Shown in pieces: positions 24,671 through 31,996 of a stretch of DNA of 64,000 bases (its first letter is position 1; every line of letters starts with the position of its first letter). The stretch covers positions 1-64,000 of the forward strand of contig NZ_VWSD01000003.1 of NCBI RefSeq assembly GCF_009829685.1. Direction: 5' to 3'. The notes below the pieces were generated by a model that had not been told where the DNA came from, did not search any database, and saw only the letters and a list, made by a program, of their open reading frames with translations. The DNA comes from Cellulomonas citrea. GTDB lineage: Bacteria > Actinomycetota > Actinomycetes > Actinomycetales > Cellulomonadaceae. The position numbers and the translations under genes are program-made.

Positions 24671-25449
24671 GCGCCCTCACGACGACCACCCCCCGCCGGG
24701 CCGACCGCACGAGCACCGGCCGACGGCTCGGCGAGCTCGCGGCACCCCTCGTCTTCTTCGTGCTGCTGGCGCTGGCCTGGCAGTGGACCGCGTACCACAA
24801 CCGCAGCCTCATCCCGCCGATCCAGGCCATGGTCACCGACCTGAGCAGCCGGCCCGACTACTACCTGGCCCAGCTCTGGGAGACCCTGCAGTCGGCGCTC
24901 ATCGGCCTGGTCATCGGGGTGAGCATCGCGTTCGCGCTGGCCGTCGGGATCGTGCACGTGCGGGCGCTGCGCACGGCCGTCATGCCCGTGGCGCTGCTCA
25001 TCAACGTGACCCCGATCGTGGCGATCTCGCCCGCCCTCATCGTGGCGTTCGGCTTCACCAGGACGCCGCACATCATCGTCGTCGCGATCGTCGTGTTCTT
25101 CCCCATGCTCATCAACGCCACCGTCGGGCTGTCCTCCGTCGACCCGCAGGCCATGGACGTGTTCCGAACCCTGTCGGCCACCAAGGGCGACGTGCTGCTG
25201 CGACTGCGGCTGCCCAGCAGCCTGCCGTTCGTGTTCGCGGGGCTGCGGCTGTCGGCCTCGACGGCGATGCTCGGCGCGATCATCTCCGAGTTCACCGGGA
25301 CGTCCAAGGGGATGGGCGCCTCGATCATGCTGGCCACCTCCTACCTCAACCTCGCCCAGATGTGGTCCATGATCTTCCTGTCCGCCCTCACCTCCCTGGC
25401 CCTGCTGGGGCTGGTCGCCGTCGCGGAGCGCATGGTCATCCGGTGGTGA
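24667..25449 (+). CDS. ABC transporter permease (second NMT1/THI5-type importer)
   Basis: A 260-residue membrane permease with about six helices (first near 25-42, LAAPLVFFVLLALAWQW). The ATPase-contact loop is near 175-190 (FRTLSATKGDVLLRLRLPSSLPFVFAGLRL). The ATG overlaps the ATPase stop by four bases. It follows the SsuC/TauC pattern and is part of the operon 21706-26879. Confidence 0.9.
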   Translation: MSALTTTTPRRADRTSTGRRLGELAAPLVFFVLLALAWQWTAYHNRSLIPPIQAMVTDLSSRPDYYLAQLWETLQSALIGLVIGVSIAFALAVGIVHVRALRTAVMPVALLINVTPIVAISPALIVAFGFTRTPHIIVVAIVVFFPMLINATVGLSSVDPQAMDVFRTLSATKGDVLLRLRLPSSLPFVFAGLRLSASTAMLGAIISEFTGTSKGMGASIMLATSYLNLAQMWSMIFLSALTSLALLGLVAVAERMVIRW

Positions 25450-26879
25450 CCAGCCCGCCGGGTCGGCGCTGGGCGCCGGTCCTCAGCCTGTGCCTGGGGT
25501 TCTTCCTCAACTCCCTCGACGGGTCCATCGTCGCTGTGGTGACCCCACCGGTCATGCGCGATCTGCACGCCACCACCGATGCGGTGCTGTGGGTGACCAG
25601 CGCCTACCTGCTGGCCTACGCGGCCCCGCTGCTGCTGGCCGGGCGGCTCGGCGACCGGTACGGGCCGCGCCGCGTCTACCTGGTGGGCACCGCGGTGTTC
25701 GTCGTGGCCTCGGTGGGCTGCGCGCTGTCCGGCACGGTCGGCCAGCTCGTCGCCGCGCGCGTGGTGCAGGGTCTGGGCGCCGCCCTCACCGCACCCCAGT
25801 CCATGGCGATCATCCTGCGCATCGTCGACACGAGCTGGCGCGGGGCCGCGATGGGCGTGTGGAGCACGGTGGGTGCGCTCGCCAACCTCGTCGCCCCGCC
25901 GCTCGGCGGTGTGCTGGCGGCCACGGTCGGCTGGCGCTGGGTGTTCTGGGTCAACGTGCCGCTGGGCCTGGTGGTGCTGCTCCTCGTCGCCCGCCAGGTG
26001 CCCGTGCTGCCCGGCCGCGACGTGCGGCTGCCCGTCGGCGGCACGGTGCTGTCCGCGGCCGCGCTCGGCGCACTCACACTCGGCGTCCAGGCGACCCTGC
26101 CGACCTGGGCCTCGGCCGGCCTCCTCGCGCTCGGGGCCGGGCTCGGCGTCGTGTTCTGGCGCAGCCAGGCCCGGCTCGGCGAGGCGGCCCTGATCCCGGC
26201 CCGGCTGCTGTCGATCCGGCCGTTCGCCGTGGCGGTCGCCGTCGTGCTCGTGCTGGCGCTCGTCGTCACGGCGCTGCCGTTCCCCGTCATGCTCTGGGCG
26301 CAGAACGCCGCGGGGATGTCGTCCTCGCAGGCCGGGCTGCTGCTGCTGCCCATCGGCCTGGTCGGCGCGTTCGCCGGGGCACCGATCGGCCGGCTGGTCG
26401 ACCGGGTGGGGCCCGAACGGCTCGCCGCCCGCGGTCTCGCGCTCGCTGTCGCGGCCACCGCCCTGCTCGCCGTGGCGCTGCTGCTGCGCTCCGTCCCCCT
26501 CGTGCTCGTCGGCGCCACCGTCTACGGCCTCGCCAGCTCGGCGAGCTGGTCGCCCACGTCCGTGCTGTCGCTGCGCTCGCTGCCGCACGACCTCGGCGGG
26601 GCGGGCTCGGCCGTCTACAACGTCGCCCGTCAGCTCGGCATGATCATCGGGGCCGCCCTCACCTCGGTCGGCGTCCGCCTCGCCCTGACGTCGGTGGCGC
26701 GCGACCACGACGAGCTGGCCGCGATGGTCGCCGGGGACGTGCCGTTCGATGCCCGGTCCGCCTACGGGGTCGCGATGGCCGCGCTGCTCGTGGTGCTCAC
26801 CCTGGTCAACCTCGCTGGTGCCGTGCTGCTCGCCCGCTACCGTCGGACGTCCCCGGCCGCACCCAGCGCGGCACCCTAG
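25446..26879 (+). CDS. MFS transporter, DHA2-like
   Basis: A 477-residue major-facilitator permease with 12-14 predicted helices. The loop 2-3 motif GRLGDRYGPRRVYLVG is near 72-87, and the NSLDGSIVAVVTPPVMRDL segment of helix 1 is typical of the DHA2 drug:proton antiporter family. The GTG at 25446 overlaps the ABC permease stop (GTGA). It ends the importer operon and may export a toxic or excess intermediate, or give an alternative uptake route. The stop TAG is part of TAGAAT, a promoter-like -10 for the next gene. Confidence 0.87.
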   Translation: MTSPPGRRWAPVLSLCLGFFLNSLDGSIVAVVTPPVMRDLHATTDAVLWVTSAYLLAYAAPLLLAGRLGDRYGPRRVYLVGTAVFVVASVGCALSGTVGQLVAARVVQGLGAALTAPQSMAIILRIVDTSWRGAAMGVWSTVGALANLVAPPLGGVLAATVGWRWVFWVNVPLGLVVLLLVARQVPVLPGRDVRLPVGGTVLSAAALGALTLGVQATLPTWASAGLLALGAGLGVVFWRSQARLGEAALIPARLLSIRPFAVAVAVVLVLALVVTALPFPVMLWAQNAAGMSSSQAGLLLLPIGLVGAFAGAPIGRLVDRVGPERLAARGLALAVAATALLAVALLLRSVPLVLVGATVYGLASSASWSPTSVLSLRSLPHDLGGAGSAVYNVARQLGMIIGAALTSVGVRLALTSVARDHDELAAMVAGDVPFDARSAYGVAMAALLVVLTLVNLAGAVLLARYRRTSPAAPSAAP

Positions 26880-26882
26880 AAT
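26877..26882 (+). promoter_or_regulatory. Putative -10 element for the LacI regulator gene
   Basis: TAGAAT, close to the TATAAT consensus, overlaps the MFS stop codon 48 bases before the chosen LacI start. No clear -35 was seen. Confidence 0.4.
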
Positions 26883-26929
26883 CTGACGGTCCAGTCGGGC
26901 GTGTGCCGACCGCGGTCGGCGAACGTGGG

Positions 26930-27982
26930 GTGGTGCAACCGGTGGTGAAGTCTCCTGCGGGTGTGCCGGCTCCCGACGACCCCTCCGGCCCCGTCCGCCT
27001 CGCCGACGTCGCCCGGCACGCCGGGGTGAGCGTCTCGACCGCGAGCAACGCGCTCACCGGGAACCGCGCGGTGAGCGCACCCCTCATCGAACGCGTGCTC
27101 GCCTCGGCGGCCGAGCTCGGCTACCGGCGCAACGAGCTCGCGCACTCCCTGCGCACCGGCCGCCGGCACGCGATCGGCCTGGTCATCCCCGACGTCACCA
27201 ACCCGTTCTTCGCCGAGATCGTCAGCGTCGTCGAGGAGTGCGCGCACGAGGCCGGGCTGTCCCTCACCCTGTGCAACACGGGGTTCGACCCCGAGCGTGA
27301 GGCCGCCTACCTCGCCCGGCTGGTGACCTCCGCCGACGGCGTCCTGCTGTTCTCCACCGCGCCGTCCGAGCGCACCGTGCGCCCGCTCGTCGAGATGGGG
27401 CTGCCGCTCGTCATGTGCGACGAGCCCCTCGTCGTCGCCGGCGCCGGCACGGTGCACTCCGACAACGCGGCCGGCGGCCGGCTCGCAGCGCACCACCTGG
27501 TCGACGCGGGCGCCACCTCGTTCGGCCTCATCTCCGGGCCGGCGACGCTGCCCAGCGCCGGTGAACGACGCCGCGGGTTCGAGCAGGGCCTGGCCGAACG
27601 GGGCCACCGGCTGGACCCCGACGCATGCGTCGCGGTGTCCTACTCGCTCGACGGCGGGCGCGAGGGTATCCGCCGGCTGCTGGCCCGGGACTGCCCGCTC
27701 GACGGGGTGCTGGCCTCGACCGACATGCAGGCCATCGGGGCCCTGTTCGAGGCGGCCGACCGCGGCCGCAAGGTGCCCGACGACCTGCTCATCTGCGGTT
27801 TCGACGGGATCGGCTGGTCTGACCGGACCCGGCCCACCCTGAGCACCGTGCAGCAGGACATCGCCGGGATGGCCCGCACCGGTTTCGAGATGCTCGCCTC
27901 GATGGTCGCCGGCGACGGGCAGCCGGGCGTCCGGACCCTGCCCGTGTCCCTCGTCGTGCGCGAGTCGACCAGCCGCGCCTGA
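26930..27982 (+). CDS. LacI-family transcriptional regulator
   Basis: A regulator of about 350 residues. The N-terminal helix-turn-helix with hinge is VRLADVARHAGVSVSTASNALTGNRAVS (about 20-50), followed by RRHAIGLVIPDVTNPFFAEIV, the start of the periplasmic-binding-like effector domain, with ICGFDGIGWSDRTRPTLSTVQQD near the end. The start codon is uncertain: GTG codons occur at 26903, 26930, 26933, 26942 and 26945, and no ribosome site settles it. It lies immediately downstream of the importer operon and probably controls it through the operator-like sequence at 21569-21583. Confidence 0.9.
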   Translation: MVQPVVKSPAGVPAPDDPSGPVRLADVARHAGVSVSTASNALTGNRAVSAPLIERVLASAAELGYRRNELAHSLRTGRRHAIGLVIPDVTNPFFAEIVSVVEECAHEAGLSLTLCNTGFDPEREAAYLARLVTSADGVLLFSTAPSERTVRPLVEMGLPLVMCDEPLVVAGAGTVHSDNAAGGRLAAHHLVDAGATSFGLISGPATLPSAGERRRGFEQGLAERGHRLDPDACVAVSYSLDGGREGIRRLLARDCPLDGVLASTDMQAIGALFEAADRGRKVPDDLLICGFDGIGWSDRTRPTLSTVQQDIAGMARTGFEMLASMVAGDGQPGVRTLPVSLVVRESTSRA

Positions 27983-27989
27983 CGGCCGC

Positions 27990-28739
27990 TCAGCTCGCGC
28001 TGGCCGGCACCTGACCGCTCATCCGGAACCACGAGATGGTGCCCTTGATGTGCACGTCGACCGCGCGCCGGGCGGCCTCGGGGTCGTGGGACCGGATCGC
28101 CTCGACGATCGCCCGGTGCTGGCGCACCGAGACCCCGGACTTGCCCTCCCGGGTCAGGCCGATGCGCCGCGACTCCTGCATCTGACCGTTGAGCTCACCG
28201 AGCAGGCTGGGCAGCAGCTCCCCCGGCACGGCATGCGCGATGGACATGTGGAACGCCACGTCGAGGGCCGCGAGCTCGGTGGTGTCGGCCCCGTGCTCGA
28301 CCGCCGTCTCGAACGCCGCAGCGGCATCCGCGACGGCGTCCAGCCCGGCGTCGTCGGCGTGCTCGGCGGCCTCGGCGGCGGCCAGGGCGTCCAGCGCACC
28401 GCGCACCTTGAGCAGCTCGAGGATCTCCTCGCGGTGCAGCTCCAGGTACTTGCCGAACGGGCCGGAGACCTGGTCGGCGACGTTCTCCCGGACGAAGACC
28501 CCGCGACCGTGCTGCACGGTGAGCAGCCCGGTGGCCTCCAGCCCGGCGATGGCTTCGCGCAACGAGACCCGGCTCACGCCGAACGTCTCGCAGAGCACCC
28601 GCTCGGACGGCAGCGCCGAGCCGGGCTCGTACGCGCCGGACTCGATCGCGACCAGCAGCTGCTCGCGCACGAGCTGGGTCGGCCCCACCCGCTTGATGCT
28701 GGTGAGTGCCGGCTCAGCGGCCTTGGTCCTGCCTGCCAT
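27990..28739 (-). CDS. GntR-family (FadR/FCD) transcriptional regulator
   Basis: A 249-residue regulator. The winged HTH occupies about 20-90 (GAYEPGSALPSERVLCETFGVSRVSLREAIAGLEATGLLTVQHGRGVFV) and the all-helical FCD effector domain follows, with metal-type residues in LDVAFHMSIAHA (near 165) and VRQHRAIVEAI (near 205). FCD regulators sense carboxylic-acid metabolites. It is the last gene of the minus-strand cluster SDR-E1alpha-E1beta-lipoyl-GntR, suggesting feedback control. It is my best candidate for the protein that binds the ACTGGT-N9-GAYATC boxes. It is convergent with the LacI gene (7-base gap). Confidence 0.9.
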   Translation of the reverse strand: MAGRTKAAEPALTSIKRVGPTQLVREQLLVAIESGAYEPGSALPSERVLCETFGVSRVSLREAIAGLEATGLLTVQHGRGVFVRENVADQVSGPFGKYLELHREEILELLKVRGALDALAAAEAAEHADDAGLDAVADAAAAFETAVEHGADTTELAALDVAFHMSIAHAVPGELLPSLLGELNGQMQESRRIGLTREGKSGVSVRQHRAIVEAIRSHDPEAARRAVDVHIKGTISWFRMSGQVPASAS

Positions 28740-28784
28740 GGTTCCCCTGTCCTGTCTCGTTCCCGCGGGCGCGGGCCGTCGTCG

Positions 28785-29060
28785 TCAGCCTGCGTCGGCG
28801 AGGTACTGCGCCGCATCCGCCGCATCGTCGGCCAGCACGATGAGGTCGGCCCCGACGTCCACGGTCTCACCCTCCGCTGCGAGAAGCGCAGCGACGACAC
28901 CGGATGCCGGGGACTCGAACTCGATCTCCGCCTTCGTGGTCCCGACGCTCGCGAGCGGCTGGCCCTCGGTGACCTCGTCGCCGACGGCGACGAGCCACTG
29001 GTGGATGATGCCCTCTTCCATCGTGATGCCCCACATCGGCATCGGGTACGTCGTGGCCAT
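28785..29060 (-). CDS. Stand-alone lipoyl (biotinyl/lipoyl attachment) domain protein
   Basis: A 91-residue protein consisting only of a lipoyl domain. It begins TYPMPMWGITMEEGIIHQWLVAVGDEVTEG and carries the modified-lysine hairpin GTTKAEIEFESP (lysine near 43, the E-T-D-K-A position), then SGVVAALLAAEGETVDVG. E2 subunits of 2-oxoacid dehydrogenases have this domain at their N-terminus, but the E1-binding and acyltransferase domains are missing. It lies just after E1 alpha and beta. I infer a swinging carrier that takes the acyl group from the E1 to an E2 or other acceptor encoded elsewhere. Confidence 0.88.
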   Translation of the reverse strand: MATTYPMPMWGITMEEGIIHQWLVAVGDEVTEGQPLASVGTTKAEIEFESPASGVVAALLAAEGETVDVGADLIVLADDAADAAQYLADAG

Positions 29061-29089
29061 CGGGGTCCTTGTCTGCGTGGTGGGTGGGC

Positions 29090-30076
29090 TCAGGCCAGTG
29101 CCGCGCGGACCGCGGCGACGATGTCCGCGGTCCCCGGGACCACGTCGTTCTCCAGCTCAGGGGCGTACGGGATGGGGGTGTTCTTGGCCCCGACCCGCTG
29201 GATCGGCGCGACGAGCGAGCCGAAGAAGTCCTGGGCCGCGATGGCGGCGATCTCCGCACCGAAGCCACCGCGCAGCGGCGCCTCGTGCGCGACCACCAGC
29301 CGGCCGGTGCGGGCCAGCGACCGGCCCATCCCCGCCCGGTCGAACGGCACCAGGGTGCGCGGGTCGAACACCTCGCACGAGATGCCCTCGGCGGCCAGCT
29401 GCTCGGCCGCCTCGAGCGCGAAGTACACGGTCTTGAGGTACGAGACGATCGTGACGTCGGTGCCCTCGCGCAGCACACGACCCACCCCGGCCGGGATCGG
29501 CTCGACGTCGAAGGAGTCGGCGAACTCGGCCGCCACCTTCGTCTCGTACAGGCCCTTGTGCTCGAAGAACATCACCGGGTCGGGGTCCCGGATCGCGGTC
29601 TTCATCAGGCCCTTGGCGTCACGGGCGTTCGAGGGTGCGTAGACCTTGACCCCGGGGGCGTGCACGAACCACGACTCGAGGGACTGCGAGTGCTGCGCGG
29701 CCGTGGCGCCCTTGGCACCCGTGACCATGCGGACGACGACGGGGGCGGACATCGCACCGCCCGTCATGTACCGGATCTTGGCGCCCTGGTTGACGATCTG
29801 GTCCATCGCCAGCGTCGCGAAGTCGCCGAACATGATCTCGGCGACCGGGCGCCCGCCGACGAGCGCGGCACCGACGGCGGCACCGGCGATCGCGGCCTCG
29901 CTGATCGGGGTGTCCCACACCCGTTCCGGCCCGAACTGGGCGTACAGGCCCTGGGTCACGCCGAACGAGCCGTTCGTCTTGCCGATGTCCTCGCCCAGCA
30001 GGAAGACCTCCGGGTCGAGCTCCATCTCCTCGCGCAGCGCCTCGCGGATCGCGGTGGCGTAGCTGTACCGGGTCAT
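29090..30076 (-). CDS. 2-oxoacid dehydrogenase E1 component, beta subunit
   Basis: A 328-residue thiamine-diphosphate enzyme beta subunit (AcoB/PdhB-like). LLGEDIGKTNGSFGVTQGLYAQFG (near 27-50), DTPISEAAIAGAAVGAALVG and the transketolase C-terminal domain with EVFDPRTLVPFD are present. With the alpha subunit it decarboxylates a 2-oxo acid (or cleaves acetoin) and acylates lipoate. The ATGA at 30073-30076 overlaps the alpha-subunit stop. Whether the substrate is pyruvate, 2-oxobutyrate, acetoin or a branched keto acid cannot be read here. Confidence 0.92.
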   Translation of the reverse strand: MTRYSYATAIREALREEMELDPEVFLLGEDIGKTNGSFGVTQGLYAQFGPERVWDTPISEAAIAGAAVGAALVGGRPVAEIMFGDFATLAMDQIVNQGAKIRYMTGGAMSAPVVVRMVTGAKGATAAQHSQSLESWFVHAPGVKVYAPSNARDAKGLMKTAIRDPDPVMFFEHKGLYETKVAAEFADSFDVEPIPAGVGRVLREGTDVTIVSYLKTVYFALEAAEQLAAEGISCEVFDPRTLVPFDRAGMGRSLARTGRLVVAHEAPLRGGFGAEIAAIAAQDFFGSLVAPIQRVGAKNTPIPYAPELENDVVPGTADIVAAVRAALA

Positions 30077-31074
30077 CGCAGGGCCTCCCCGCCGCAGGTG
30101 TCGACATACACGTCCGTGGTCGCCTCGCTCGGGTCCGGGTGCGGCTGCTCGGCCGCCCACTCCGCGGCCTTGTCGAGCTGGGCGTCCACCTCCGCACGCA
30201 GCGCCGCCACCCCGTCCTCGTCGAGCACGCCGTCGCCGAGCAGCGCGGCGGTGAACAGGTCGATCGGGTCGACCTCGAGCCACTGCTCGAGCTCACCGGC
30301 CGGGCGGTAGGTGCACATGTCGCCCTCGTAGTGGCCGCGGTGCCGGTAGGTCTTGGCCTCCAGCAGCGTCGGGCCCTCGCCGGCCCGGGCGCGCGCCACG
30401 GCGACCGCGGCGGCCTCCCGCACGGCGAGCACGTCGTTGCCGTCGACGCTCACCCCGGCCATGCCGTACGACGCGGCGCGGTCGGCGATGTCGGCGATCC
30501 GCATGTGCTCGTTGATCCGGGTGAACTCGCCGTACAGGTTGTTCTCGACGACGTAGAGCACCGGCAGGTCGAACAGCGAGGCGAGGTTGAGGCTCTCGTG
30601 GAAGGTGCCCTCATTGGCGGCGCCGTCCCCGAAGTAGCTCACCGAGACCTGGCCGAGCCCGCGCCGCTTGAGCTGCAGCCCGGCACCGGTGGCCAGCGGG
30701 ATGCCGCCGCCGACGATGCCGTTGGCGCCGAGGAACCCCAGCTCGGGGGCGATCATGTGCAGGGACCCACCCTTGCCGTGGTTGTAGCCCTCGGACCGGG
30801 CGAACAGCTCGGCGTACATCCGGGCCGGGTCGGCGCCGCGGCCGAGCAGGTGGCCGTGGCCGCGGTGGGTGGACATGAGCACGTCGTCCGGGCCGAGCGC
30901 GGCGGCCACGCCGACCGCCACCGCCTCCTGGCCGATGTACGGGTGCAGGAAGCCGGGCACGAGGCCCTTGCTCCGCAGCCGGGCGGCCTTCTCCTCGAAC
31001 ATGCGGATGAGGACCATGCGGCGCAGGAGCTCGACCAGCTCCCCCGTCGTGGGTGCCTCGATGAGGTCCGTCAT
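30073..31074 (-). CDS. 2-oxoacid dehydrogenase E1 component, alpha subunit
   Basis: A 333-residue TPP enzyme alpha subunit (AcoA/PdhA-like). The TPP motif runs from GDGAANEGTFHESLN (near 155) to VVENN. HRGHGHLLGRGADPARMYAEL and an ATKTYRHRGH-like EAKTYRHRGHYEGD loop (the region phosphorylated in mitochondrial enzymes) are present. It forms a heterotetramer with the beta subunit. It lies 79 bases downstream of the SDR on the same strand. Confidence 0.92.
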   Translation of the reverse strand: MTDLIEAPTTGELVELLRRMVLIRMFEEKAARLRSKGLVPGFLHPYIGQEAVAVGVAAALGPDDVLMSTHRGHGHLLGRGADPARMYAELFARSEGYNHGKGGSLHMIAPELGFLGANGIVGGGIPLATGAGLQLKRRGLGQVSVSYFGDGAANEGTFHESLNLASLFDLPVLYVVENNLYGEFTRINEHMRIADIADRAASYGMAGVSVDGNDVLAVREAAAVAVARARAGEGPTLLEAKTYRHRGHYEGDMCTYRPAGELEQWLEVDPIDLFTAALLGDGVLDEDGVAALRAEVDAQLDKAAEWAAEQPHPDPSEATTDVYVDTCGGEALR

Positions 31075-31152
31075 CTGGGTGCCTTCCGTACGTGCCGGGC
31101 CGGGCCCGGGTGGTGCCAGTGAGTCGGTGGTGCCGGTGAGTCGGTGGTTCGG

Positions 31153-31875
31153 TCAGAGCGCGGAGAACCCGCCGTCGGCCATCACGGCCGCGCCGAGCAC
31201 GAAGGACGAGTCGTCGGACAGCAGGTAGGCCGTGGTGGCGGCCACCTCGTCGGGGCGGGCGTAGCGGCCGATGGGGTGCGCCTCGAGGAAGTGGTCGCGT
31301 GTGGTGCGCTCGGCGTTGATCGCGGCGAGCAGCGGGGTCGCGGTGCCGCCGGGGCACAGGCAGTTGGCGCGCACCCCGGCGCCCGCGTACTCGACGGCGA
31401 CCGAGCGGGTGAGCTGGAGCACGGCCCCCTTGGCGGCGGCGTAGGCGGACAGGCCCGGGGCGGCGCACACGGCGGCGGTCGAGCCGAACGTGACGATGCG
31501 CCCGTCGCCGCGGGCCACGAGCGTGGGCAGCGTGGCGCGCAGCGTGAGGAAGGTGCCGACGGCGGACACGTCGAGGGTGCGGCGGAAGTCGGCGAGCGAG
31601 AGCTCGTGCGTGGGGCTGGTCACGTGGATGCCGGCGACGGCGACGACCCCGGCCAGGTCGCCCAGGGCGGCGGTGCTCGCGGCCACGGCGGCGGCCACCG
31701 AGTCCTCGTCGGTGACGTCGACCGCACCGGCGTAGGCCACACCGGGCAGGTCGGGGGCGTGCAGGTCGAGCGCGGCGACCCGGGCCCCCTCGGCGACCAG
31801 ACGTGCGACGACGGCGGCACCGATCCCACCGGCGGCACCGGTGACGAGCACCGGGAGCTGGTCGAGCCCGTTCAT
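31153..31875 (-). CDS. SDR-family NAD(P)-dependent oxidoreductase
   Basis: A 240-residue classical SDR with cofactor motif VTGAAGGIGAAVVARL, the catalytic serine in IVTFGSTAAV near 138, YAAAKGAV near 151, and an end at GAAVMADGGFSAL. It is the first gene of the E1/lipoyl/GntR cluster, divergent from the cytosine-deaminase-like gene. It probably makes a keto intermediate that the E1 enzyme uses. Several SDRs in the window may serve successive oxidations. Confidence 0.9.
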   Translation of the reverse strand: MNGLDQLPVLVTGAAGGIGAAVVARLVAEGARVAALDLHAPDLPGVAYAGAVDVTDEDSVAAAVAASTAALGDLAGVVAVAGIHVTSPTHELSLADFRRTLDVSAVGTFLTLRATLPTLVARGDGRIVTFGSTAAVCAAPGLSAYAAAKGAVLQLTRSVAVEYAGAGVRANCLCPGGTATPLLAAINAERTTRDHFLEAHPIGRYARPDEVAATTAYLLSDDSSFVLGAAVMADGGFSAL

Positions 31876-31947
31876 GCGGTCCTCCGCCCTGTGACCTGCG
31901 TCAGTCCTGTGGGCCGGTGCGACGGTCCCTGCCGTCGCCTCCGGACA

Positions 31948-31968
31948 ACTGATAACTTATCTTACATC
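31948..31968. promoter_or_regulatory. Candidate FadR-type operator, site C
   Basis: ACTGAT, nine bases, TACATC, in the 121-base divergent region ahead of the SDR/E1 cluster and the cytosine-deaminase-like gene. It is flanked by an AACTG/CAGTT inverted repeat (31947-31951 and 31973-31977). It is a weaker form of sites A and B. Confidence 0.4.
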
Positions 31969-31996
31969 TTGCCAGTTGGCGACCCTGGAGGCCCGG

